In this document: positions 7,393 through 15,145 of the stretch, piece by piece
Layout of the letters: every line of letters starts with the position of its first letter
Position numbering within the stretch: the stretch's first letter is position 1
From: Bacillota bacterium
Lineage (GTDB): Bacteria; Bacillota; UBA4882; UBA8346
Length of the DNA stretch: 34,808 nucleotides
Assembly (NCBI GenBank): GCA_023435225.1
Contig: JAEYRX010000035.1
Coordinates: forward strand, 1 to 34,808
Reading direction: 5' to 3'
Translations under genes and position numbers: made by a program
Notes under the pieces: model-generated
The model's database searches: none
The model's input: the letters and a program-made list of their open reading frames with translations, nothing else
Told to the model about the DNA's origin: nothing

Positions 7393-8119
7393 CTAAATTC
7401 GCTCTGATCCTCTCATATACCTGCCTTGTTTTCTCGGCTTCTTTTTGATTGATAATAATCAATCCCCGATCGGTCCGGATATAAATAAAAGGTGGTTTTC
7501 GGGCGTCAATAAACAATTTAGCCTTTCCGACCCCTTTAACCCGGAAATACCCCTTTAAAATAGGTCCAAAATCAAATCCGTTGCTCTTCCATTGAATATG
7601 CGGGATTGTCTCTTTTAACTCGATACTCCGGATTTCATCATTATGAATAGTCATGCCGTATATCCCGGTAATCTTAATCCCCTCCGGACCGGCTTGAATA
7701 CCGGTCTCCATTCCGCCATAAATCACCACTCCGATAATAATTAAAAACAAAGCTGAAATAAAGATAAACAAAGCGATTACCGCCGGCTTAGTCTTCCCTG
7801 CCGGAGTTTGAGTGTTTTTATCAAACCGTTGCGCCTTAAGGAGTATAAAAGGGACCAGTGCGAAAATGGCGATCATTGACACTATAGTCCCCCAATAGAA
7901 CCCAATATAGTTTAATAATCCTCCGAGCAGAATAATTCCGGCGATTAGAAAAGTGTAGTTACCGGTAAACCGGCTTAAACCTACTATATCCATATTTTGT
8001 TTCTTCTCTTTAGAGGCTGTGTTGTAGCCGGAGATTAGCCAGTAGCATTGGAAGTACTTGACTAAGATTCCGATTAGGGCCAATAAGGCGGCAACACCAA
8101 GAAAAATTAATAGAGACAT
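7379..8119 (-). CDS. DUF3784-like membrane protein with C-terminal bacterial PH-like domain
   Basis: A 246-residue protein. The N-terminal half has membrane segments (about 3-23, 50-70, 73-93) and the signature YFQCYWLISGYNTASKEKKQNMDIVGL typical of DUF3784 proteins, broken by the first loop. A further membrane helix (about 113-135) leads to a C-terminal beta-rich domain (about 145-245: GIKITGIYGMTIHNDEIRSIEL...FIYIRTDRGLIIINQ) resembling bacterial PH-like domains. This combination is common in Bacillota, and its role is not established. The ATG at 8119 follows GAGGTG by a normal spacing, which decides the start over a GTG three codons upstream. Confidence 0.82.
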   Translation of the reverse strand: MSLLIFLGVAALLALIGILVKYFQCYWLISGYNTASKEKKQNMDIVGLSRFTGNYTFLIAGIILLGGLLNYIGFYWGTIVSMIAIFALVPFILLKAQRFDKNTQTPAGKTKPAVIALFIFISALFLIIIGVVIYGGMETGIQAGPEGIKITGIYGMTIHNDEIRSIELKETIPHIQWKSNGFDFGPILKGYFRVKGVGKAKLFIDARKPPFIYIRTDRGLIIINQKEAEKTRQVYERIRANLDKMN

Positions 8120-8185
8120 TTTGTTCACCTCGTTAATAACGTATGCAGCTTCAACTTATTTCAGTTTAAAGAAATTGTTAAGGTT

Positions 8186-8500
8186 TCATCGTTTATCCTT
8201 AATCCCGAAGGCTACCCACGACTCTTGGGGCAGCGCTAACTTCACTGTTTTCTTGATCTCGCTCTGCATTCGGAGCAGTTCCGTCAGGAGTTTCTCCAAC
8301 TCGGCGGTAGTCATTTTCAGTTTGGCTTTTAAACTTTCCTGCTCGTCATTGAGTTTAAGCGCTACCTCACCAACCTGGAGCATCTTGCCGGTAAACTCCT
8401 CACTTATCCCCCGTTTAGCCATTTGTTCGGTATAATTTTTAAACCCGTTCACCATCAGTTCATTAATATAAATAATCTCCGCATAAGACTGTTTCCGCAT
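8186..8500 (-). CDS. Small helical protein of unknown function with C-terminal P-x-E-x-W-x-x-FGI motif
   Basis: 104 residues, no signal peptide or membrane segment, almost entirely predicted helical and rich in Glu, Lys and Leu (coiled-coil-like from about 45 to 85). The C-terminus reads KKTVKLALPQESWVAFGIKDKR. The same ending (VKQTMPREKWPEFGID) occurs in the protein at 34242-34571, with further similarity over the preceding helix (LNDEQESLKAK versus LKADQARMRE). The two are therefore diverged members of one family. The RBS AAAGGAGG precedes the ATG. I do not recognise a function. Confidence 0.8.
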   Translation of the reverse strand: MRKQSYAEIIYINELMVNGFKNYTEQMAKRGISEEFTGKMLQVGEVALKLNDEQESLKAKLKMTTAELEKLLTELLRMQSEIKKTVKLALPQESWVAFGIKDKR

Positions 8501-8980
8501 CAGCGTTCCTCCTTTTTAGAAATCATAATCCGGTTTATAGGTATATTATAATTACCATTTGCAGGAAATTACAATAATTATTTATTCTTGTTCATTTTAA
8601 TTTTTATCAACTAATTTTCCGGATTACTTTTTTATGGAATAAATGTAGTTCTTTCGATTTATTGCATTTTTTAGCTGTAGAATTATATTCTTCAGATGAA
8701 TATTGTTATTCTACATCTCATAGTAATGTTTTTGATGATGAAGAGAATGTCTCTTCAGTTTAAGAATATGTTTCTTCAGGTGAATACTTCATCTCTTCAT
8801 CTGAATATTGTGTTTCTGCTAATGAAGATAATATTTCTGCAGGTAGTTTCTTTAAAAAATGATGTGTTTTGTTGCTCTGGGCATAAGTTTTTGTTGTTTT
8901 GGGTGGTTGAAAGTGGGATTAACGATGGAATTTTATCAATTAGAAGGGAAAAAGAGGGAATTGTCGAAAAATTTAAATAA
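8501..8980. other. Gene-poor AT-rich interval with degenerate TCTTCA(G/T) repeats
   Basis: No convincing gene. From about 8685 to 8840 the sequence repeats short units such as TTCTTCAGATGAATATT, TTTCTTCAGGTGAATA and TCTTCATCTGAATATTG at irregular spacing. One frame gives a Ser/Asp/Glu-rich peptide (SSDEYCYSTSHSNVFDDEEN, then a stop, then a similar stretch), which might be a decayed low-complexity coding tail. The plus-strand frame at 8696-8980 is long but has no RBS and a biased composition; I do not call it. Confidence 0.4.
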
Positions 8981-9412
8981 TTGTTTTTCATAAAGAGTAT
9001 TTTTGAAAAAATTGGTTTTGAGGCCTTAGTGAAAAAGCTTAAAGGATTAAGTAAAGGAATTGGGGTTGAAAACGGCTTTGTTGAAAATTCTACTTATTGG
9101 CTGGTAAATGATAACCGGAAAATAATTGGCGCCATCAATATTAGGCATAGATTGAACGATTTTCACTTAAATTATGGAGGGCAAATCGGTTATAGTGTCA
9201 GGCCAAGCGAACGCCGGAAAGGTTATACCACGGAAATGCTCAGGATGGGATTGGGGACCTGTAAAGAGATGGGGTTTGAGAAAGTCTTATTATGTTGTAA
9301 AGCTGATAATATAGGATCAGTAAAAACAATTACCGACAATGGGGGAATTTTAAGTTCGGAAACTATTTTGAATGGCGAAAAAATACAGAGATACTGGATT
9401 ATTTTGGTTTAG
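8981..9412 (+). CDS. GNAT-family N-acetyltransferase, probably 5'-truncated
   Basis: 143 residues with most of a GNAT domain: YWLVNDNRKIIGAINIRH (strand 2-3 region), the acetyl-CoA pyrophosphate loop VRPSERRKGYTTEML (R/Q-x-x-G-x-G/A-like, about 74-88), and a C-terminal NIGSVKTITDNGG...RYWIIL. Family members I know with this pattern are about 170 residues, so 25-30 N-terminal residues seem to be missing. The frame begins with a TTG right after an in-frame stop and lacks a visible RBS. It is either a truncated pseudogene or starts at a weak alternative codon. Substrate unknown. Confidence 0.65.
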   Translation: MFFIKSIFEKIGFEALVKKLKGLSKGIGVENGFVENSTYWLVNDNRKIIGAINIRHRLNDFHLNYGGQIGYSVRPSERRKGYTTEMLRMGLGTCKEMGFEKVLLCCKADNIGSVKTITDNGGILSSETILNGEKIQRYWIILV

Positions 9413-9422
9413 CATAAAGAAT

Positions 9423-9497
9423 AAATGCAGTAAAGTTAATAGCTTATGGATATCAAATTTTGAAAAATCGTTATATCATTCGATATTTTCAGAACTG
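9423..9497 (+). repeat. Family B element, internal fragment
   Basis: About 75 bp match the left-central part of the full family B copy at 5-151 in the same orientation (AAATGCAGTAAA, TATCAAATTTTGAAAAATCG and CGATATTTTCA are shared or nearly so). Both terminal inverted repeats and the right half are missing, so this is a decayed remnant. It lies in the dapF-like gene's leader. Confidence 0.7.
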
Positions 9498-9558
9498 AAT
9501 GAATACTCCGGTAAAAATGGGTGGATGTGTGCAAAGGCAAAGAATTCGAGGAGGAACC

Positions 9559-10410
9559 ATGAATTGCAATTTTTATAAATATCATGCGCTAGGAAATGAT
9601 TATATTGTAATTGATCCCAACAAAATAATAATTAATTTATCGGTTGAGGCCATTAAGCTTATCTGTCACCGCCATTTCGGGGTTGGTTCGGATGGGATCC
9701 TTTATGGACCGATTATGGAAAATGGGGTTATTAACCTTAAAATATTCAACCCTGACGGTAGTGAAGCTGAGAAAAGCGGCAATGGTATTAGGATTTTCTC
9801 CAGATATCTGGTTGAACAAGGATATGTTGTTGAAAAGAAATTCCGGCTTAAAACTTTAGGAGGAGAAGTAGCGGTTGAAGTATTGGATGAACAAGGAAAA
9901 TTGCTCCAAGTGGATATGGGGACCGTTACTTTCAATAGCGAATTGATTCCGGTTAAAGGTTCAAAACGGGAAGTAATAAACGAAAACTTATATTTGGATG
10001 GACAAAACTATCAAATAACTTGCCTATCCGTTGGCAATCCCCATTGCGTGATCCCCATGAGTGAAATCTCACCGGAGTTGGCTACGGCGCTAGGACCGAA
10101 GGTTGAGAATAACGAGCTGTTCCCAAATAGAATCAATCTACAATTATTAAAAGTCACTGACCGTAGTAATATTAGTATTGAGATTTGGGAACGCGGCGCC
10201 GGATATACATTGGCTTCAGGCAGCAGCAGTTGTGCGGCCGCCGGCGCTGCTTATAAATTAGGGTTGGTTGATGAGGAGCTTACAGTTCATATGCCGGGTG
10301 GGGATATTAATATTCAAATTAAAAAAGACGGACATGTATTCATGACCGGCCCGGTTGCAAGTGTAGCTTCCGGTAATTTTACAAGAGATTTATGGGATAA
10401 AATGAAATAG
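9559..10410 (+). CDS. DapF-family (diaminopimelate epimerase-like) protein lacking both catalytic cysteines
   Basis: 283 residues, full length for DapF, with both structural repeats: KYHALGNDYIVID (7-19), HFGVGSDGILYGP (39-51), NPDGSEAEKSGNGIRIF (64-80), SVGNPHCV (157-164) and GAGYTLASGSSSCAAAGAA (213-231). Canonical DapF uses two cysteines as acid/base, in (M)CGNG and (A)CGTG. Here these positions are Ser73 and Ser220. The remaining substrate-binding pattern is kept, so it may be a distinct isomerase subfamily or an inactive homologue rather than the lysine/peptidoglycan enzyme. The start is set by a perfect AGGAGG 5 nt before the ATG at 9559; the longer frame from 9499 lacks one. No lysine-pathway genes are adjacent. 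Confidence 0.88.
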   Translation: MNCNFYKYHALGNDYIVIDPNKIIINLSVEAIKLICHRHFGVGSDGILYGPIMENGVINLKIFNPDGSEAEKSGNGIRIFSRYLVEQGYVVEKKFRLKTLGGEVAVEVLDEQGKLLQVDMGTVTFNSELIPVKGSKREVINENLYLDGQNYQITCLSVGNPHCVIPMSEISPELATALGPKVENNELFPNRINLQLLKVTDRSNISIEIWERGAGYTLASGSSSCAAAGAAYKLGLVDEELTVHMPGGDINIQIKKDGHVFMTGPVASVASGNFTRDLWDKMK

Positions 10411-10512
10411 CGGTTTTTAAAAGAATTAATACTTAATGGCAGGATTTTACTATTTATTACCGAATATACTGCTTGAGACATACTTTTTGACGAAACCTCG
10501 GTGACTATTTAA

Positions 10513-11811
10513 ATGAAAAATAAAAATGACGATAAAATAAGTTTATCAAAATACCTTGCCTTAATATTAACTTCTCTGGTTTTCTGTTCTATAATAGTTA
10601 CCGGAGTTACTATCTTCTATCTTCTAACTTTTACCCCTAAATTGAATCTGTTGCAACTAGCCTTATATATATCAATCATTACACTTTTTTTGCTTGGAAT
10701 AACTCTATTAGTAGCTTATATTACAGCTAAACGAATTACCAATCCACTAGTTAAGCTTTATCAGGCTTTTAAGCAAACTACAATAGTTAGCGATATAAAA
10801 ACGTTTTGGTTTACCGATAACACTTCCCTTACTGAAATTTATCAATTGGGTGAAGCTGCCAATCAAGCTCAAACCAGTATAATACAAATAATCAAGTCAG
10901 CGAAAGAAGCAACCGCTGTTCTTGATGAAGTTAGTAGTGAATTACTGGATTCTTCGGGAACAGTCAATGCTAACCTAGAGAAAGTCGCCAATTTAATCGA
11001 AGCAATTCAGGGAGAAATGGAAGTTCAAACAGCCAGCGCCGTAAATATAGCCCAAATCATGCGAAAAGTCTCCTCCAGTTCTCAGGAAGCGGCTAATTCA
11101 GTTACCAGCGCTAAACAGATAGCGATTGAATCAGCCGAAGCGGCTGAAAACGGTCAATTTGCCGTCCGGCAAACTTTGGATTTTTTGGTTCAGGTCAATA
11201 ACTTTGCCGGTGAATTATATCAGCTAAGTTTTGATTTAAACCAGCGTTCGGAGCCTATCCAAAAAATATTAGGTTTATTAAACTCCATTAGCCGTCAGAC
11301 AAAAGTACTTGCTCTTAATGCAAATATTGAAGCGATTAAAGCCAGTAAATACGGGCAGAGTTTTACCGTTGTGGCGCAGGAAATCCGTAGTTTGGCCGAT
11401 AATACTACTTTTTCGGTGGACCAGTTAAATAATCAGATAAAAGATATCAATATTTCTCTAAACAAAACCACTCAACTAATCAGTGATTTTTATAAAATGG
11501 TCGAATTAAGCGGTAATAAAGTTCTGGAAGCCGGCGGCAAATTGGATGAGATCCGGGAAAAGTCCGGTGAGAATTTCCGTTTTACCGATAAAGCTACCGA
11601 GTTAACCAAAATGCAAGCCGCCTACACTTCCGAGGTAACCAGAACAACTCAATTAATCGCCGAAATTAGTGAAAAATTTGCTACTGATAGCGAATCGGTG
11701 GTATCAATGGTTAAGGATCAAGTAAATACCGTTAAAAAAGTCTTTGCAGCTGCTAATAATATTCAAGATACCTCCATCCGGATAAAACAGATTTTAAATG
11801 GCGATGAATAA
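10513..11811 (+). CDS. Methyl-accepting chemotaxis protein-like signal transducer without an external sensor domain
   Basis: 432 residues. Two membrane helices (about 14-38 and 46-70) are separated by a loop of only ~8 residues, so there is no extracellular ligand-binding domain. A short HAMP-like linker (TAKRITNPLVKLYQAF) follows, then a long coiled-coil signalling domain. The hairpin tip reads SRQTKVLALNANIEAIKASKYGQSFTVVAQEIRSLADNT (about 257-295). It keeps the core of the CheA/CheW-contact region but with N for A in the usual LALNAAIEA and other changes. No che genes are nearby. It may sense membrane or cytoplasmic state, or act with a non-chemotaxis kinase. There is no good RBS before the ATG. 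Confidence 0.88.
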   Translation: MKNKNDDKISLSKYLALILTSLVFCSIIVTGVTIFYLLTFTPKLNLLQLALYISIITLFLLGITLLVAYITAKRITNPLVKLYQAFKQTTIVSDIKTFWFTDNTSLTEIYQLGEAANQAQTSIIQIIKSAKEATAVLDEVSSELLDSSGTVNANLEKVANLIEAIQGEMEVQTASAVNIAQIMRKVSSSSQEAANSVTSAKQIAIESAEAAENGQFAVRQTLDFLVQVNNFAGELYQLSFDLNQRSEPIQKILGLLNSISRQTKVLALNANIEAIKASKYGQSFTVVAQEIRSLADNTTFSVDQLNNQIKDINISLNKTTQLISDFYKMVELSGNKVLEAGGKLDEIREKSGENFRFTDKATELTKMQAAYTSEVTRTTQLIAEISEKFATDSESVVSMVKDQVNTVKKVFAAANNIQDTSIRIKQILNGDE

Positions 11812-11894
11812 AAATACTCTCCTTCACTTCATCTTAAAAAAAAGAAGTTTAGCTAAAAAAGTTGAATATAAATATGTTCTTTTCGGAGGTAAAA

Positions 11895-12374
11895 ATGATC
11901 GAACTCCGTAAATTTCAAGAACCCGACTTCAACGATTGCGCTAAGCTATTTCTAAAAGTTTTCTCCGGTGAGCCATGGTATGATAAGTGGGAATCAATTG
12001 ATACCGTCAAAAAGTATTTAGGTGAGTTTACCGTCAATCCCATGTTTAAAGGTTTTGTCGCTATTGAAAAAAATAGGATTGTCGGAGTCTGTTTCGGACA
12101 TAAACGCTCCTATTGGCGGGCGCCGGAATTTCAAATCGATGAAATGTATGTAGACCCTGTTATTCAAGGCGAGGGTGTAGGAACAAAATTAATCGGTTTT
12201 GTTAAAGATTATCTTAAAAATGTTGGAATCGACAACTTCGTCTTAATAACGGGCAAAGATTTACCGGCTGAAAATTTTTATGTTAAAAACGGCTTTTACA
12301 GAAATGATTCAATTATCCTCATGAACTATGAAGGAAAGTGTAATAACCAATTAGGAGCTACCATTGATAAGTAA
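11895..12374 (+). CDS. GNAT-family N-acetyltransferase
   Basis: 159 residues with a complete GNAT fold: N-terminal strand IELRKFQEPDFNDCAKLFLKVF, FVAIEKNRIVGVCFGHK, then the acetyl-CoA loop VDPVIQGEGVGTKLIGFVKDYL (Q-G-x-G-V-G) and a C-terminal AENFYVKNGFYRNDSIILMNY. The ATG at 11895 has GGAGG 6 nt upstream, preferred over an in-frame ATG at 11862. The 3' end overlaps the next gene by 11 nt, so the two are translationally coupled and perhaps act on one small molecule, as in resistance-type pairs. Substrate unknown. Confidence 0.9.
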   Translation: MIELRKFQEPDFNDCAKLFLKVFSGEPWYDKWESIDTVKKYLGEFTVNPMFKGFVAIEKNRIVGVCFGHKRSYWRAPEFQIDEMYVDPVIQGEGVGTKLIGFVKDYLKNVGIDNFVLITGKDLPAENFYVKNGFYRNDSIILMNYEGKCNNQLGATIDK

Positions 12375-12825
12375 CAAAATTCGCTACGTCCACACCAACC
12401 TTATTGCTAAAGACTGGAAACGTTTAGCTGATTTTTATATTAAAACTTTCGGCTGTGAACCTGTCTATCCGGAACGCCATTTACACGGCGCTTGGGTCGA
12501 TCAAATGACCACCCTTCAAAATGTAACTATTGACGGGATCCATCTCCGGCTTCCGGGTTGCGAAAATGGACCAACTCTAGAAATCTTTCAATATCAACCA
12601 GCTGATTATCATGTGAATGTCGAAGGTATCAATACACAAGGTTTCGGCCATCTTGCCTTTCATGTGGATTCAGTATCAAAAGTTTTGGAAATACTCCTCC
12701 GGCATGGCGGAACTCAATTAGGAGATGTAGTTACTACCGAATTTACCGGACTTGGTAAGTTAACTGTTGTTTATACCGCAGACCCGGAAGGAAATTATAT
12801 TGAATTGCAAAACTGGTCCAAGTAA
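12364..12825 (+). CDS. VOC-superfamily protein coupled to a GNAT gene
   Basis: 153 residues with the VOC double module. H10 in IRYVHTNL, E92-93 region in PTLEIFQYQ, H in GFGHLAFHVDS and E in GNYIELQNW are the expected metal ligands, so a metal-dependent activity is plausible. The start is a TTG within the end of the preceding GNAT gene, with TAGGAG 8 nt before it. The overlap with an acetyltransferase recalls small-molecule detoxification pairs, but no substrate can be assigned. Confidence 0.87.
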   Translation: MISNKIRYVHTNLIAKDWKRLADFYIKTFGCEPVYPERHLHGAWVDQMTTLQNVTIDGIHLRLPGCENGPTLEIFQYQPADYHVNVEGINTQGFGHLAFHVDSVSKVLEILLRHGGTQLGDVVTTEFTGLGKLTVVYTADPEGNYIELQNWSK

Positions 12826-12879
12826 TTATTTTATCGTAGTAATTTTAGATTCCCGGTCAGTTAATTAATCTCTTTATCC

Positions 12880-13098
12880 TCACCATATAAAGCAAATCCC
12901 CAGGTAACGAAGGTCCTTACTTGATATTCTTCTTAAAGATTTAGTGTAATCTTCATAATCTTTTGATAGTTGAGCCGGATGATTAAAATCAATAACCGTT
13001 ACATTATCATAGTTATTCGCTAAGAGCCGTTCTCTTAACGCTTTAATATCTTCACCTGCAGCCGCTAATACCGGTATGTTTATACTGGTAATCCCCAA
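12880..13098 (-). pseudogene. DUF2000-family protein, C-terminal remnant
   Basis: The 72-residue reading frame matches the C-terminal half of DUF2000 proteins: GITSINIPVLAAAGEDIKALRERL, then YDNVTVIDFNHPAQLSKDYEDYTKSL, then DLRYLGI. Family members are about 130-145 residues. The conserved N-terminal half is absent: in-frame reading upstream gives RLKGSNTH and then meets a stop at 13129-13131 inside the 3' end of the EamA gene. This looks like a 5' deletion. No RBS is evident for the TTG at 13098. Confidence 0.65.
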
Positions 13099-13105
13099 AT
13101 GCGTA

Positions 13106-14035
13106 TTACTCCCTTTGAGTCGAAGCTGTTACTTGTTTCCTGTCAGCTATTACCTTAACTTTCAATCCATGCTCGGCAATATAAACTCCACCGAAGATTA
13201 GAACTCCACCCAATATCATCAGCCAGTTTACTTTTTCATGAAGTATTATTATCGAAGTAATCATGGTAATTAGTGGAACCAGATAAATATAGTTGCTGGT
13301 TTTAACTACACCGATTAATTTCACTGCTTGATTCCACATTACAAAACAAAGGGCCGAAGCAAAGATACCTAAAAATAAAATATTTAAAATTGTCGTCCAC
13401 GCCATACTGTGTTCCGGCCTAAAATCGGCTTTAAATAGTAATAATAACGGCCAAATTGTCAAAAGACCGTAAAAAAAAGTTTTCCTGACGATAAACACCG
13501 GGTGGTAGGCTTGGTTTACTTTTTTCAAAAGAACAGAGTAAACAGCCCAGACAATTGAGGCCAATAGCGCTAGAAAGTCGCCTAAGGGGTTTATCTTCAA
13601 AACGAATTTTCCATTAAAAATGACCAGAAAAATTCCAACAAAGGCAGCTAGAAAACCAATTAATAAGTTTTGTTTAAATTTTTCATCAGGAGTAGTAAAA
13701 TGAGCAGCTGTTGCTGTTAAAATCGGGGCGGCCGAGATTAACAAACCAACATTGGCGGCCAGTGTAAATTGAAGGGCAATATTTTCAACCAGAAAATAGA
13801 GGGTTATTCCGGACAAACCCAACCCCAAAAATAGAAGCTCTTCCCGTAGATTATTGACTTTGATTGACTTGGGATAGATTATCCATAATAATAAAAAAGC
13901 GATTAGGAAGCGATAGAATAAGATTTCTACCGGGTTAAACTCCCGGAGCAGGATTTTGGTGGAGACAAAAGTGGTTCCCCAGATGATAATGGTAACTAAA
14001 GTTAGTAAATGTCCAAAAAGTATTCGATTTTTCAT
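13106..14035 (-). CDS. EamA/DMT-family drug/metabolite exporter
   Basis: 309 residues with ten hydrophobic helices in two EamA repeats. Repeat 1 has the typical WGTTFVSTKILLREFNPVEILFYRF. Repeat 2 starts near GDFLALLASIVWAVYSVLLKK. Such proteins export amino acids or other metabolites across the inner membrane; the substrate is not readable. The ATG at 14035 follows GAGGAGAGGT. The upstream AraC regulator is encoded in the same direction with a ~140-nt gap, a common arrangement in which the regulator acts on the exporter. The 3' end adjoins the DUF2000 remnant. Confidence 0.92.
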   Translation of the reverse strand: MKNRILFGHLLTLVTIIIWGTTFVSTKILLREFNPVEILFYRFLIAFLLLWIIYPKSIKVNNLREELLFLGLGLSGITLYFLVENIALQFTLAANVGLLISAAPILTATAAHFTTPDEKFKQNLLIGFLAAFVGIFLVIFNGKFVLKINPLGDFLALLASIVWAVYSVLLKKVNQAYHPVFIVRKTFFYGLLTIWPLLLLFKADFRPEHSMAWTTILNILFLGIFASALCFVMWNQAVKLIGVVKTSNYIYLVPLITMITSIIILHEKVNWLMILGGVLIFGGVYIAEHGLKVKVIADRKQVTASTQRE

Positions 14036-14176
14036 ATGACCTCTCCTCAATACATAGTGCAAAAACTCAAAATTCATTATGACTTGTTTTGAAGGAAAGG
14101 CCTAGTAAAAAATTGCGCTTTATTTAAAATTAAAGTATATATATAAACTGTACTAAAATGAGGCTTTCAAAAAATG

Positions 14177-14974
14177 CTACCCAATCCGGTAACCCCAAGG
14201 GGTAGTCCCATAATACAGTTTAAAAGTCTTTATAAAATGGCTTTGGTCATAAAAACCGGCTTCCTGAGCAATCGTAGTAATTGGCTCGGAACTATTCTCT
14301 TTTAACATTTGCTTAGCATAATTTATCCGGAGCATTGTTTGATAAGCATGGGGAGAAGTCAGATAAGTCTTCTTAAAATTACGTAGTAAATGGTACTTAC
14401 TCAATCCGGATATGGAGGCTAACTCATCCAGGCTAATCTTTTCTAAAAAATTAGCCTCCAAGTAATCACGAACTATTTGCATAGAATTTTTCCAGACTAA
14501 CAAATAAGGCTTTTGCTGAAAGTAGTTTTCAAAGTCAAAGAAATGTGTTAACTCCGTGATTAAAAAAGCCTCTTTTTCCAGCTCATACTTTTCCTTTCGC
14601 AATAAGTCGAATAAACGAGTAGCCCGGGCATAATCCCTAGAATTTAGGGTCTTAGCAGAAATGGAAAAGTCAGGGGGGATCTCATCCAACCATGAAAATA
14701 CCCATTCCTTTTTAAGAAACAGCATTTCAAATTGCCATTTATTAATGTTCTCCGGATTACACTGATGTACTATCTCCGGCGGAATAATAATTATGGAACC
14801 GGTCGTCACCGTAAAATCCCGGCCGGTTCCATTTACCAGGCTATCTCCTTGTACCACAACTCCGATTGAAAACTCATCGTGGGCATGTTTCCTGGAAGCA
14901 TGAACCTTTGAACAACAACTTTTAATCTCAAAAACCGGTAATTCCGGGTCGCGGTAATATCGGACCTCCGCCAT
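14177..14974 (-). CDS. AraC-family transcriptional regulator
   Basis: 265 residues. An N-terminal cupin-like sensing domain (KHAHDEFSIGVVVQGDSLV, PPEIVHQCNP) is followed by a C-terminal double helix-turn-helix (about 165-263: LDELASISGLSKYHLLRNFKKTYLTSPHAYQTMLRI and ITTIAQEAGFYDQSHFIKTFKLYYGTTPWGYR). The ATG at 14974 follows AGGAGCTG; the frame remains open to 15028 without a site. It lies upstream of an EamA exporter on the same strand and divergent from the spermidine-synthase-like fusion, so either could be its target. Confidence 0.93.
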   Translation of the reverse strand: MAEVRYYRDPELPVFEIKSCCSKVHASRKHAHDEFSIGVVVQGDSLVNGTGRDFTVTTGSIIIIPPEIVHQCNPENINKWQFEMLFLKKEWVFSWLDEIPPDFSISAKTLNSRDYARATRLFDLLRKEKYELEKEAFLITELTHFFDFENYFQQKPYLLVWKNSMQIVRDYLEANFLEKISLDELASISGLSKYHLLRNFKKTYLTSPHAYQTMLRINYAKQMLKENSSEPITTIAQEAGFYDQSHFIKTFKLYYGTTPWGYRIG

Positions 14975-15062
14975 TTTTACAGCTCCTGTTCTATACAAAT
15001 GCTTTGAGTCTCTGTATCTCTTTGGCAATAATTTATTTTTATTTTATGTTCTTATAAAAGGT

Positions 15063-15091
15063 TTGTCAAAATAAAAAATGCACCTTAATAC
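15063..15091 (+). promoter_or_regulatory. Probable sigma-A promoter of the spermidine-synthase-like gene
   Basis: -35 TTGTCA (15063-15068), 17-nt spacer, -10 TAATAC (15086-15091). It lies ~55 nt before the start codon in the divergent AraC/fusion-gene interval. Confidence 0.6.
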
Positions 15092-15145
15092 ATAGGATTT
15101 TTCCAGAAAACAGCGAACATTCTTTTCGTGAATGGGGGATGAAAG

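Noticed and set aside
8696..8980. Plus-strand 94-codon open frame rich in Leu, Met and Phe
   Set aside because: It is in a low-complexity repeat tract, has no RBS, and the peptide reflects AT-rich composition.
4902..12825. The three VOC genes and two GNAT genes as one resistance or degradation system
   Set aside because: They are on different strands and in separate units; only the GNAT-VOC pair at 11895-12825 is physically coupled.
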